Shown here: positions 13,852 to 21,535 of the stretch, one piece after another | Layout of the letters: the number at the start of each line of letters is the position of its first letter | Position numbering within the stretch: position 1 is the first letter of the stretch | Source: a virus | Virus record (IMG/VR): IMGVR_UViG_3300021185_003291 | Span: 1 to 29,154 of that record | Reading direction: 5' to 3' (one strand) | DNA length: 29,154 bases | The notes under the pieces: generated by a model | What the model was told of the DNA's origin: nothing | Databases searched by the model: none | Seen by the model: only the letters and a program-made list of their open reading frames with translations | Program-made: the position numbers and the translations under genes

Positions 13852-16045
13852 TAGTTTAGCTCAAACAGCCTCGCCGACCAATCCAGTAACAACTAATCCA
13901 AATAGTATTAATCTAAATGATGGTACTATTGGGTCACCAACAAATGGATGTCCGTCTGGTACCTCTAGTGCATATGTATATGGATCAGGAAGTACCATAC
14001 GTTTTGGTGAGTGTGTTAATACATTCGCAGTAACATATGCAATTAATCAAGCATTACAAGGTACAGGCGTTAGTATAGATAAAGTTCATTATCAATGGAA
14101 GTATATTCATTGTTTTAATGCACCTAACCAGTTTTGTAGTCAAAATATTAGTGACAGAGTAAACACAACAACAGGTGCAGTTACAGATGATACTTATTGG
14201 GATGAGTTAGTTGTAGTTGTAGAACTAACTGATAGCAGTGGAAATGTAGTTGAAACTAAAACTTGGACAATGGACAGGTGGTATGATTGGCAAAATGAAA
14301 ATGCTCACAGTTTTAATGAAGTCAAAGAAGGTTCTACATACTGGCAGATACACGAAGACAATATAGAAATATATAATCACATAGATAAAACAGGAACAAT
14401 ACGCACACCAAATGCTGTTGGAGATGTGCGTTTTAGAATAAGTGGATACGACAAAGGTAATTGGGACGGTTACTATGGTCCTATTATAAAAGATTTCAAA
14501 ACTTGGTTTACTTATAGAGCAAACCCATGTAATGATACTGCATTATATGATCCAAGTTGTCCTGGTTATTCAGAAGCATATGCACAATACGAATACAATC
14601 AAAGTTGTGCCGCCAATGCACTTTATGATGCAGGATGTCCTGGTTATGCAACTGCATATTTTAACCAGCAATGTACTGCCGATCCGTTATACGACAGTGG
14701 TTGCCCAGGATACGCCTCGGCTTATTATACTCAACAGTGTACCGCAGATCCACTATACGATAGTGGCTGTGATGGTTATGCAGCCGCATATTACACACAA
14801 CAATGTACGCAAAACCCCCTTTACGACAGTGGATGTGATGGGTACGCGGCTGCATATTATACTCAACAATGTACTGCTAACCCATTATACGATAGTGGGT
14901 GCGATGGTTATGCAGCCGCATATTACACACAACAATGTACTGCTAACCCATTATACGATAGTGGATGTGATGGTTATGCAACTGCATATTTTAATCAACA
15001 ATGTAAGGCAAGCCCACTATATGATGCGGCTTGTACAGGACATTTTGAAGCACAATGTGATGCAAGTGCATTATACGATATTAGATGTACAGGATACGAC
15101 GTTGCATATTTAGAACAACAATGTATGTACAATCCGCAATATGATGAAACTTGTACTGGATACATTGAACCAATAATTGAAACAGACCCAGGAACTATAG
15201 TAGATGACGGTACAGGTACAGGAGATAGTATTGTTGATAGTGTTATAGCATTACCGGTTGAAATACCAGATATGATTATCTTACCTCCAGCACCTGCACC
15301 CGCACCAGCACCGGTTGTTGTAGTTGTAGTGCCCGTTGAAGTAGAAGTAACACCGGTTGAAATTACATTAGAACAAGAATTAGAAAATGAAATTGCAAAC
15401 ATAGAAGTAGCAGAAGCAGAGATATCAACTTCTACTACTGAAGAAAACACTACTGAAGTAATAGTAGAACCGGTTGAAGAAATAACAGAAGAAACAACAG
15501 AAGAAGTTGTAGTTGAAGAACAAACAGAATCTGAATCAGAAGGTGATCCAAGAGGTGATCAGATTAATGAATCTAAAGAAGAAACAACTGAAGAAATTGT
15601 AATAGATGAAGATGGTTCAGAAGAAGAGGTAGTAGAAGAAAAAGAAGAGAAGAAGGCTCCTGTTATAGTTAAGAAAACTGTAAAAAAGCCTGCCACAAAG
15701 AAAGTAGTAAAACTTAGCAAAACAGAAAAGAAAAAGGCTAAGAATAAAAAGATGAGAGAAATCATCAAAAAGAAACTGGCACTATTAGCCGTTACAATGG
15801 GCAAAGCACAAAGTTTAGAAAATCAACAGGCATTACAAGCACAAATAGCCGCATTGATTAACTTTGTTCCTGGCTTTAATGCATACGGAAAAGTAGCAAT
15901 ACCGGGCGTAAATTTTTATCAACCCGAAGCAATTTATTTAGATGAAAAGGTTCCAGAAAATCAAAGAGGATTAAGGAACGGACTAGCACAACAAATTCTA
16001 CATGAAAAAATGATAGATATGCAATACGAAAGGTTAACACAATGA
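13778..16045 (+). CDS. Large exported protein with 22-residue Cys/Tyr repeats
   Basis: A 755-residue protein with a signal peptide (about 1-29, ending SLAQ). Residues 30-245 form a globular region. Then come about ten repeats of 22 residues with the pattern C-T-A-D-P-L-Y-D-S-G-C-x-G-Y-x-x-A-Y-x-x-Q-Q (residues about 250-460). A Pro/Ala/Val segment follows, then a long Glu/Thr-rich acidic stretch, a lysine-rich stretch near 625-665 and a final helical domain. The start could be 13778 or the ATG at 13787; SD-like GGAAAAGG lies at 13767-13774. Two cysteines per repeat suggest a disulfide-braced or metal-binding rod, likely a fibre or surface protein. Genes before and after overlap, indicating one late operon. 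Confidence 0.8.
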   Translation: MLTMINLKAPLWALVVFCYFCFSFNSLAQTASPTNPVTTNPNSINLNDGTIGSPTNGCPSGTSSAYVYGSGSTIRFGECVNTFAVTYAINQALQGTGVSIDKVHYQWKYIHCFNAPNQFCSQNISDRVNTTTGAVTDDTYWDELVVVVELTDSSGNVVETKTWTMDRWYDWQNENAHSFNEVKEGSTYWQIHEDNIEIYNHIDKTGTIRTPNAVGDVRFRISGYDKGNWDGYYGPIIKDFKTWFTYRANPCNDTALYDPSCPGYSEAYAQYEYNQSCAANALYDAGCPGYATAYFNQQCTADPLYDSGCPGYASAYYTQQCTADPLYDSGCDGYAAAYYTQQCTQNPLYDSGCDGYAAAYYTQQCTANPLYDSGCDGYAAAYYTQQCTANPLYDSGCDGYATAYFNQQCKASPLYDAACTGHFEAQCDASALYDIRCTGYDVAYLEQQCMYNPQYDETCTGYIEPIIETDPGTIVDDGTGTGDSIVDSVIALPVEIPDMIILPPAPAPAPAPVVVVVVPVEVEVTPVEITLEQELENEIANIEVAEAEISTSTTEENTTEVIVEPVEEITEETTEEVVVEEQTESESEGDPRGDQINESKEETTEEIVIDEDGSEEEVVEEKEEKKAPVIVKKTVKKPATKKVVKLSKTEKKKAKNKKMREIIKKKLALLAVTMGKAQSLENQQALQAQIAALINFVPGFNAYGKVAIPGVNFYQPEAIYLDEKVPENQRGLRNGLAQQILHEKMIDMQYERLTQ
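14527..15165 (+). repeat. Tandem 66-bp coding repeats
   Basis: About ten in-frame units of 66 bases encode the Cys/Tyr-rich repeats; starts of successive cysteine codons, for example at 14672 and 14738, are exactly 66 apart. The central five units are nearly identical as protein but vary at synonymous positions (GCAGCCGCA against GCGGCTGCA, TACGAT against TACGAC), while the outer units have diverged at both levels. One unit near 15040 is shortened. Confidence 0.9.
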
Positions 16046-16575
16046 CACAACAAACTGAAATGGAAATAGCAGGTGTTAAGTTTAAAGGCGGTAAAATATT
16101 TCTTGTATTAACTGCATTAACTACTGTAGGTGGTGGTCTTTGGGCAGGATTTGAATTCTACAAAGACTATATGGATATGAAAGCAATTATTCAAACTATC
16201 GACACTGATGCAATAGAGGCACGAAATAAGCAACTTGATATTAAACTTGAACAAGCAATAGATTATACACGTGATATTAAAACTGGTTTAAGAGATGACA
16301 TATTAGGCATTGAAAAACAAGTAGATCGTATGGAAGATAAACTTCGTAAGTCAGAAGAGATACAACGTGGTATTATACAAAATGCTGAAGAACGTTTTGA
16401 GAACAAAAGAGATGCACTACAAAATGATTATAATCAATCAGCAAATCGTTTAAAAGAGCAGTCAACACAACGTAGTGATGATATTACTGCACAAGTTAAA
16501 AGAGATATGAAAGAACTTGAGTTACGTCTTAATAAACGTTTACAAAGAGCTTTAGATAACCCTCTTGCTAACTAG
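16042..16575 (+). CDS. Membrane-anchored coiled-coil protein, 177 aa
   Basis: Starts inside the stop of the repeat-protein gene (ATGA). A short N-terminal tail leads to one hydrophobic helix at about residues 19-38 (FLVLTALTTVGGGLWAGFEF), followed by about 130 residues of charged heptad-like helix to the end. Probably an oligomeric envelope or tail-associated protein that works with the two preceding products. No named family; similar in form to the C-terminal half of the 648-residue protein at 1035. Confidence 0.75.
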   Translation: MTQQTEMEIAGVKFKGGKIFLVLTALTTVGGGLWAGFEFYKDYMDMKAIIQTIDTDAIEARNKQLDIKLEQAIDYTRDIKTGLRDDILGIEKQVDRMEDKLRKSEEIQRGIIQNAEERFENKRDALQNDYNQSANRLKEQSTQRSDDITAQVKRDMKELELRLNKRLQRALDNPLAN

Positions 16576-16580
16576 ATAAG

Positions 16581-16603
16581 TATTTGTATGAAAAATACAA
16601 ATA
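16581..16603 (+). repeat. 9-bp inverted repeat over the start codon at 16588
   Basis: TATTTGTAT and ATACAAATA flank a GAAAA loop. It could act as an AT-rich transcription pause after the repeat-protein operon or control translation of the 47-residue gene by hiding its start. Confidence 0.5.
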
Positions 16604-16731
16604 AAAAAGTAGTAGAAATTAACTTAGGTTGGGAAAAACAGTCTGCACCAGCAGTAAAAAAGACAACCATAAAGTCTTACATGGCACGTCAGATTGCAAC
16701 CCAACCAAGTAAACCTACAAATAAAAAGTAG
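16588..16731 (+). CDS. Small basic protein, 47 aa, with start codon in a hairpin
   Basis: MKNTNKKVVEINLGWEKQ at the start, lysine-rich throughout, with no stop until 16731. It lies 12 bases after the coiled-coil gene. No Shine-Dalgarno sequence is visible; the start codon lies within a perfect 9-bp inverted repeat (16581-16589 with 16595-16603). The last 43 bases overlap the convergent - strand DUF3307-like gene. It could be real but poorly translated. Confidence 0.5.
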   Translation: MKNTNKKVVEINLGWEKQSAPAVKKTTIKSYMARQIATQPSKPTNKK

Positions 16732-17054
16732 CAACTATAATGAGCGGCTTGATCTCCTGCTTGTACCCACCAAAACTGTCGCATGGTATTATTGTAATTT
16801 AACTTGTGTATAAGCCATGTCTTACAGTAGTCTATTTGCCAATGTAAAAATATATCTAGCAATGCAATCAGCATTGCAGTAGTAACATCAGTAAATAAAA
16901 TTAGTACAAGGAAAGTGCCTATGCCGTGGTGTGTACTATGCAACCAAAGTTTCTTGCCAAAGTAATCTCTTTTAGTTGATCCTTTAATATATCCTTGTAA
17001 GCCTAAGTCAGCGATTGCATGTTTAATTAATAGTAAAAATAGTATGGTTGTCAT
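16689..17054 (-). CDS. DUF3307-like integral membrane protein
   Basis: A 121-residue protein with three or four hydrophobic helices. It follows the DUF3307 pattern: LLLIKHAIADLGLQGYIKGS at the start, an HSTHHGIGTFLVL histidine cluster, then ALLDIFLHWQIDYCK with the D-x-x-x-H-x-x-x-D spacing. The histidines and aspartates could bind metal within the membrane; the family's function is unknown. It is encoded against its neighbours and shares its promoter region with the + strand gene at 17164. Phage copies are known in T4-like marine phages, to my knowledge. Confidence 0.75.
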   Translation of the reverse strand: MTTILFLLLIKHAIADLGLQGYIKGSTKRDYFGKKLWLHSTHHGIGTFLVLILFTDVTTAMLIALLDIFLHWQIDYCKTWLIHKLNYNNTMRQFWWVQAGDQAAHYSCYFLFVGLLGWVAI

Positions 17055-17062
17055 TAATTCTC

Positions 17063-17091
17063 TTGACTTTGGTGGAAGATGATAGTATTAT
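17063..17091 (+). promoter_or_regulatory. Sigma70-type promoter
   Basis: TTGACT at 17063-17068, a 17-base spacer and TATTAT at 17086-17091. The start is expected near 17098, leaving a leader of about 65 bases before the gene at 17164. Confidence 0.8.
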
Positions 17092-17163
17092 AAAGTATAT
17101 ATAAAATTATTTATACTCAAATTAAAAGCATAAGTAATAGTAGTTAATTCAATGAGGAACTTT

Positions 17164-17478
17164 ATGTTTATTGTTCATGGTAAAGAAAAAGCAGATGCAC
17201 TAAAAGTTAAGTACACAGTGCTTACACTTGACACAATCAAATATCCAGATAACAAGGATCCGGTAACATTATATACAGTTATCGATACAGGAAAGCTCAG
17301 TCTTGAAAGCATGTCAACACTTGAGCAGTTTACTAATTTACACGAAAATCTTATAGAAAATCTAGAGAAGCAACAATGGAATTACTGTAAGGAAGCAATT
17401 GGTTTACTTAAAGGACAATTTGGTGGACAAGTAGATAGTTTCTATGACCATGTGTTGGAGAGAGTGCCAAATGCTTAA
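17164..17478 (+). CDS. Hypothetical protein, 104 aa
   Basis: Starts MFIVHGKEKADALKVKYTVLTLDTI, a strand-rich beginning, followed by a helical C-terminal half. An ATG at 17152 is in frame, but the GAGGA ribosome binding site lies at 17153-17157 and points to 17164. The end overlaps the next gene by 8 bases. No signal peptide or membrane segment. I recognise no family. Confidence 0.75.
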   Translation: MFIVHGKEKADALKVKYTVLTLDTIKYPDNKDPVTLYTVIDTGKLSLESMSTLEQFTNLHENLIENLEKQQWNYCKEAIGLLKGQFGGQVDSFYDHVLERVPNA

Positions 17479-18364
17479 TATACACATTATCGGTAACGGA
17501 ACAGAAACATATGCAATAAGAAGTTTACTTGAAGCAAACGAGATAAAACTTCCGGGCTCTATCAAAGTCAATATTTTTGGTGAGTATTATTTTAAGAGTT
17601 CACTTATCTATACATTAAACGACTATCTTAAAGTAGAAGATGTAGTAAAGGCAGCCGATATTGTCATTTGTACAGATCCTATTTACGAAGACAAAGATGT
17701 TGTTAAATTGTGTGCAGACAATGATAAGCCGCTATTTTGTACTTTTACGTTAGAAAATAGTTTGGTAGATCCTAACACTATATGTATAGACGGTTTAAAC
17801 GTAGCCGAAGCCGCTTCGGATCTTTGGATTAACAGGTTACTTGACGTAACTAATAATGTTACTAGTATTGAACACTTTTACGGACTAAGTAAATTATACG
17901 ATACTGGTGAACAAGCACTGCCCGGAATTAGTATTGATGAATACAGAGCGGCAACACAACGTATATCCGGACAACCAAGACTTATAGCCTTAAGAGAAAA
18001 GTATTATTATGCAAGTGAAGTAACAAATGATGTTGACAACGACATTCCTATTACTTACAACTGGATTACTGATACTGATCAAGTAGACGCAGATAGACTA
18101 GACACACAAAGTGAGTTTATCTTTCACACCGTAACAAGAACTAAAAAACCAGAAGATAGTGTTGAGTTTCTAAAACGAAGTCATATGGCATGCACAAATA
18201 ATAGAAGTTTATCAGCATGGCATTATATTAATGCATGTGTGGCTTGTAGTTTTATATACATGTATATGTCAAAGCAACTACCAGCAGTAATAACAGATTA
18301 TAGTGTAGTTGATCATAATGCATTCAGCAGTAATATTTTTGGTAATAGATTTAGGATTGCATAA
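17471..18364 (+). CDS. Hypothetical protein with Rossmann-like start, 297 aa
   Basis: The first strand and loop, MLNIHIIGNGTETYAIRSLL, look like the nucleotide-binding turn of a Rossmann fold, followed by DVVKAADIVICTDPIYEDKDVV, as in dehydrogenase-like proteins where a loss of function or an oxidoreductase role is often seen. The C-terminal half has no motif I know; a cysteine pair lies at NACVACSF. The ATG at 17471 sits inside the end of the previous gene; upstream in-frame codons would overlap further. It is part of the operon from the promoter at 17063, with the next gene overlapping its stop. Confidence 0.72.
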   Translation: MLNIHIIGNGTETYAIRSLLEANEIKLPGSIKVNIFGEYYFKSSLIYTLNDYLKVEDVVKAADIVICTDPIYEDKDVVKLCADNDKPLFCTFTLENSLVDPNTICIDGLNVAEAASDLWINRLLDVTNNVTSIEHFYGLSKLYDTGEQALPGISIDEYRAATQRISGQPRLIALREKYYYASEVTNDVDNDIPITYNWITDTDQVDADRLDTQSEFIFHTVTRTKKPEDSVEFLKRSHMACTNNRSLSAWHYINACVACSFIYMYMSKQLPAVITDYSVVDHNAFSSNIFGNRFRIA

Positions 18365-18669
18365 TGAAATTAACTGATACACTAGTAGAAAAGTTAGTAG
18401 AAAAATACGACACTGATATTAAAAATGGCGATAGAGATGCCATAGATAAGAAAGAGTCACTCAAGGACTTTTATAGGGATTGGAACGTTAGTAGAGAACT
18501 TACGACAAGTAAGACACTAGCAGTAAGTACAATTGACAAAGAAGCAATGAAAAAGTTATATGCACTTAGGGACAAACATGCAGACGAATGGCCTGACAAT
18601 GCATTGGAAGGTGGCGTGTTTCAAAACTTGCCAGCAACACCTATTAATGACAATGAGTCAGAAAAGTAG
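18364..18669 (+). CDS. Hypothetical protein, 101 aa
   Basis: A charged, mainly helical soluble protein (MKLTDTLVEKLVEKYDTDI) with a Pro/Asn-rich, probably disordered C-terminus. The ATG overlaps the previous stop (TAATG). It is the last protein gene before the first tRNA pair. No family recognised. Confidence 0.7.
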   Translation: MKLTDTLVEKLVEKYDTDIKNGDRDAIDKKESLKDFYRDWNVSRELTTSKTLAVSTIDKEAMKKLYALRDKHADEWPDNALEGGVFQNLPATPINDNESEK

Positions 18670-18706
18670 GGTAACTTAACTTAGTGTATTAAATATACTG
18701 AAACAT

Positions 18707-18782
18707 GCCGGTATAGCTCAGTTGGTAGAGCAATGGTTTTGTAAACCATAGGTCCCGAGTTCAAATCTTGGTGCCGGCACCA
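18707..18782 (+). tRNA. tRNA-Thr, anticodon UGU
   Basis: A 76-base cloverleaf with acceptor GCCGGTA/TGCCGGC, D-arm AGCTCAGTTGGTAGAGC, anticodon stem ATGGT/ACCAT and loop TTTGTAA (anticodon 18740-18742), and a T-arm with GTTCAAATC. CCA is encoded. It reads ACA, one of the commonest Thr codons in this genome. Confidence 0.95.
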
Positions 18783-18787
18783 TTATT

Positions 18788-18863
18788 GGGGGATTAGCTC
18801 AGTTGGGAGAGCGATGCCTTTGCAAGGCATAGGTCGTCGGTTCGAACCCGTCATCCTCCACCA
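18788..18863 (+). tRNA. tRNA-Ala, anticodon UGC
   Basis: A 76-base cloverleaf 5 bases after tRNA-Thr. Acceptor GGGGGAT/ATCCTCC has one G-U pair; anticodon stem ATGCC/GGCAT with loop TTTGCAA (anticodon 18821-18823); T-arm GGTTCGAACC; CCA encoded. It reads GCA, a dominant Ala codon here. Confidence 0.95.
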
Positions 18864-18899
18864 ATTTTTGATAAGTACATTATATATAAGGAATGTCAG

Positions 18900-19649
18900 A
18901 TGGCCGAATTTACAAATGTACTACAAGATAGACACACAACTTTTGCTTGGGACCAAGATAGAGTACCAAGTGAAGAATTATTACTAGACGTGTTAAACGA
19001 AGTTTATCAGCATGTACCTAGTAAGAACTTAATGTTTTCATATCAAATACGTTTACTTAAAAACGACAATGATGAAATTCGTAAAAAAGTAATGACTATA
19101 TGTCAACGTAATGCTAGTCATACACTTGAAGAAGATAGAGGAAACCCACAAGTACTTGCTCCGTGGTTAATTGGATTTAATGCAAGATGGGTTAGTGATT
19201 TAGAAAAACGTTATGAACATGATTCAAAACGTGGTGAGTTAAACGGACTTGGTACAAATCAAAGACGTACTGGTGCATCAGATAAAATCACAGAAGATGA
19301 AGCAAAGTTTTTAAGTGCCGGACAAACACAAAACGAAAACATTGAAATTGGAATTGCAAGTGCATTCATTATGTTAGCAATGGCTAATAGAGGAATACAA
19401 ACAGGCATGTGTCAAAATATTTGTAGAGACTACAAGTATGCAGAAGAATTATTTCAAGTAGATGACGATGAACGTGGTATGGACTTTAGATTTATTATGG
19501 GTGTAGGATACGGTAAAGACATTGATACACATCATGAATATTACGATCCACGTATAGGAAAAGACAAGAAAATTCCTTTTCCTCCAGCAATGGTAGAAAA
19601 AGTCTATCCAAGACCTCCAATGGAAGATATTATTAGAGTTATAAGATGA
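18900..19649 (+). CDS. Nitroreductase-like flavoprotein
   Basis: A 249-residue protein matching the nitroreductase fold: an N-terminal RHTTFAWDQDRVPSEELL segment with the Arg/His/Thr that contact FMN phosphate, VPSKNLMFSYQIRLL, then NENIEIGIASAFIMLAMANRGIQTGMCQNI, the glycine-rich helix and loop of the family. Members use FMN and NAD(P)H to reduce a wide range of compounds. The substrate here is unknown. AAGGA lies 8 bases before the ATG. It overlaps the acyl carrier protein gene by 4 bases and both lie between two tRNA pairs, which suggests a transferred block. Some nitroreductase-fold enzymes oxidise carrier-bound amino acids or thiazolines, so a joint reaction with the ACP is possible. Confidence 0.75.
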   Translation: MAEFTNVLQDRHTTFAWDQDRVPSEELLLDVLNEVYQHVPSKNLMFSYQIRLLKNDNDEIRKKVMTICQRNASHTLEEDRGNPQVLAPWLIGFNARWVSDLEKRYEHDSKRGELNGLGTNQRRTGASDKITEDEAKFLSAGQTQNENIEIGIASAFIMLAMANRGIQTGMCQNICRDYKYAEELFQVDDDERGMDFRFIMGVGYGKDIDTHHEYYDPRIGKDKKIPFPPAMVEKVYPRPPMEDIIRVIR

Positions 19650-19879
19650 ACGAATCAGACTACAGAGAACTTTGTGAAATAGTAGCAAAAGTTATTAAAA
19701 TAGATTCTAGTGAAGTATCATTAGATAGTAGTATTGATGATTTAGGCGGTGATAGTTTACACAGAGTTGAAATTATTATGGCACTAGAAGCAAAGTTTGA
19801 ATTAAGTATACCAGACGACTTTACTAACACTTACACCGGTGTAGAAGATTTAGCAAAGTTTATTCAGGATAACACATAA
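19646..19879 (+). CDS. acpP: Acyl carrier protein
   Basis: A 77-residue acidic four-helix protein. IDDLGGDSLHRVEIIMALEAKF carries the D-S-L motif with Ser37 as the 4'-phosphopantetheine site. The surrounding pattern (KVIKIDSSEVSLDSSI) is that of a fatty-acid type ACP. The start overlaps the stop of the nitroreductase-like gene (ATGA). No ketosynthase or acyltransferase gene lies nearby, so it would work with host enzymes or carry a substrate for the neighbouring flavoprotein. It depends on a host phosphopantetheinyl transferase. tRNA-Ser follows 2 bases after its stop. Confidence 0.9.
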   Translation: MNESDYRELCEIVAKVIKIDSSEVSLDSSIDDLGGDSLHRVEIIMALEAKFELSIPDDFTNTYTGVEDLAKFIQDNT

Positions 19880-19881
19880 AC

Positions 19882-19971
19882 GGACAGTTGGCTGAGCGGC
19901 TTAAAGCGGGGGATTACTAATCCCTTGTAGTAGCAATACTACCGTGGGTTCGAATCCTACACTGTCCGCCA
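19882..19971 (+). tRNA. tRNA-Ser with unusual anticodon ACU
   Basis: A 90-base type II tRNA with acceptor GGACAGT/ACTGTCC, discriminator G and encoded CCA. The anticodon stem GGGGA/TCCCT holds loop TTACTAA, so the anticodon (19916-19918) is ACU. A long variable arm (GTAGTA/TACTAC) and discriminator G fit serine. Bacterial tRNAs for AGU/AGC normally carry GCU; A at position 34 is rare and, apart from tRNA-Arg(ACG), rarely converted to inosine. AGT is by eye the favoured Ser codon in this window. Confidence 0.9.
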
Positions 19972-19974
19972 ATT

Positions 19975-19982
19975 TATAAATA
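19975..19982 (+). promoter_or_regulatory. Late promoter TATAAATA before tRNA-Gly
   Basis: Exact late octamer between tRNA-Ser and tRNA-Gly. Transcription would begin about 3 bases before tRNA-Gly and run into the radical SAM gene. Confidence 0.65.
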
Positions 19983-19990
19983 CTTGATAA

Positions 19991-20065
19991 GCGGGCGTAG
20001 CTCAGTGGTAGAGCATCTCGTTGCCAACGAGAATGTCGAGAGTTCGAATCTCTTCGCCCGCTCCA
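19991..20065 (+). tRNA. tRNA-Gly, anticodon GCC
   Basis: A 75-base cloverleaf: acceptor GCGGGCG/CGCCCGC, discriminator T as usual for Gly, anticodon stem TCTCG/CGAGA with loop TTGCCAA (anticodon 20023-20025), T-arm AGTTCGAATCT, CCA encoded. Confidence 0.95.
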
Positions 20066-20081
20066 TTAAAGGATTTATATA

Positions 20082-21311
20082 TTGAGCACCACATCTTTTT
20101 GTTCTGCACTTTGGTGGAACGTATTTTATAAAGAGTTTCCAATAGCAAGTATGAAACCTTGTTGTAATTGGGAAGGGCCAAGCATAACATATGGCAAGGA
20201 TGCTAAACCTGAAGATCTTATAAATCACCCTGACATGATAAAGTACAGAGAAATGTCGTTAGTGGGAAAATGGCCAGACGGTTGTATTAGATGCAAAACA
20301 AGACAAGAGCAAGGCCTAAAAAGTTATAGAGATACTGAAAATAAAAGAGCAAACGTTACTTCGCCAAGACAGTTAAGAGAAGCAACACCTGAAATAAGAA
20401 CAATAGATTATCGTGCTAGTAACTTATGTAATCTAAAATGTAGAATGTGTAATCCGGCAGAGAGCTCGCAGTTATATTCAGAAATGAAAAAACACCCGGA
20501 GTTACAAGAACACTTTTCACATCCTGTTATGTCTCCTACAATGCTTGAACTAAGTGATGCTTATGAAAGTAAGGAAATTAATGAAAGTGTTGCTAATCAT
20601 GAATTGTTTAGTAAGTTAGAAGAATTAAAAATATTTGGTGGTGAACCAAGTATTGATGAAAGTGTACATAACTTATTAGATTGGGCAATTGATAACGATT
20701 ATGCTAAAAATTTAAGACTTCGTTATACTACAAATGCAACAAATACCAATCGTAAATGGATGGACTATCACACACATTTTAAAAATTATAATGTTAGTTT
20801 TAGTTTAGATGGTGCAGGCAAAACTTATGAATACATTAGAACACCAGCCAACTGGAGCACAGTTAGAAAATGCTTACTAAATTTTGTAGCAATGAGAGAA
20901 GCAATACCTAATAGACGTATTAGAAAACAATGTCATTATTCAGCAAACATAGTTTATAGTTTGTGGAACTGTTTTACAATTAATCATTGGCATGATGAAC
21001 TAATTAATTTGCTAGATGATAATAATATTGGATATAATCTTGCAATTAGTTTTAGAAATAACCAAGCAGTCCATTTACTTCCGCAAAAGTATAAAGACAT
21101 TATTTTAGAAAGTGCTGATAAGTTACCTGATAGTAAATTTAAAACATCAGTATTTCAACTAACAAATAAGCCTACACCAGATGACTGGCAAAATCAATTA
21201 AGAAACTTCTTTACTTTTAGTCAAAAGTATGATATAATAAGACATACTAATATTTTTAACCTAAGTCCTATATATGAGGACTTGTATAATTATGTAAGGA
21301 AAGATCAATGA
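20082..21311 (+). CDS. Radical SAM protein with N-terminal cysteine cluster (copy 1)
   Basis: A 409-residue radical SAM enzyme. CNLKCRMC (Cys116, Cys120, Cys123) is the C-x3-C-x2-C motif for the SAM-binding [4Fe-4S] cluster, followed by LKIFGGEPSI, the GGE motif for SAM. Before it lie Cys7, Cys27-Cys28 and Cys68/Cys71, a twitch/SPASM-like set that may hold a second cluster. This N-terminal position is unusual. The start is a TTG at 20082 with AAAGGA 8 bases before; the next ATG would lose Cys7. A similar protein is encoded at 27447. Phage members of this group have no proven substrate; peptide or protein modification is the usual role of SPASM/twitch enzymes. Confidence 0.88.
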   Translation: MSTTSFCSALWWNVFYKEFPIASMKPCCNWEGPSITYGKDAKPEDLINHPDMIKYREMSLVGKWPDGCIRCKTRQEQGLKSYRDTENKRANVTSPRQLREATPEIRTIDYRASNLCNLKCRMCNPAESSQLYSEMKKHPELQEHFSHPVMSPTMLELSDAYESKEINESVANHELFSKLEELKIFGGEPSIDESVHNLLDWAIDNDYAKNLRLRYTTNATNTNRKWMDYHTHFKNYNVSFSLDGAGKTYEYIRTPANWSTVRKCLLNFVAMREAIPNRRIRKQCHYSANIVYSLWNCFTINHWHDELINLLDDNNIGYNLAISFRNNQAVHLLPQKYKDIILESADKLPDSKFKTSVFQLTNKPTPDDWQNQLRNFFTFSQKYDIIRHTNIFNLSPIYEDLYNYVRKDQ

Positions 21312-21535
21312 TACATACAATACAACAAATGATGGATAAGGTAAGTGCTATGCACGGGTTAGCAGTTCTTTGTCACAGAGAAAAATATGGAAGAGCAGAC
21401 GGTATATACGACTTTGACAAAGTTAATAACTTAGTTGAACAAATACAAGCAATGGCAGGTGATATTTATAATGATAAAACGCCGCACCCTAAAGTAATTA
21501 ACAAATTAAATAATCGTAAAACAGTTTCTTCATAA
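21308..21535 (+). CDS. Small protein after radical SAM copy 1, 75 aa
   Basis: Starts MIHTIQQMMDKVSAMHGLAVL and overlaps the end of the radical SAM gene by 4 bases (ATGA), so its translation is coupled to it. Mostly helical, one cysteine, ends in an Asn/Lys-rich tail. Possibly a partner or substrate of the radical SAM enzyme, from position only. Confidence 0.68.
   Translation: MIHTIQQMMDKVSAMHGLAVLCHREKYGRADGIYDFDKVNNLVEQIQAMAGDIYNDKTPHPKVINKLNNRKTVSS

Noticed and set aside
14532-15113. 193-residue + strand frame rich in His, Met and Val
   Set aside because: Shifted-frame shadow of the 66-bp repeats; repeats keep other frames open by periodicity.
14527-15165. CRISPR array
   Set aside because: The 66-base units are in-frame coding repeats without unique spacers.
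18707-20065. Prophage attachment site at the tRNA genes
   Set aside because: All four tRNAs are complete, no integrase is present, and no duplicated tRNA end was seen; they read as ordinary phage tRNA genes.
19974-20228. 84-residue - strand frame ending in ELSTFSLATRCSTTELRPL
   Set aside because: A well-known translation artefact of antisense tRNA-Gly sequence.
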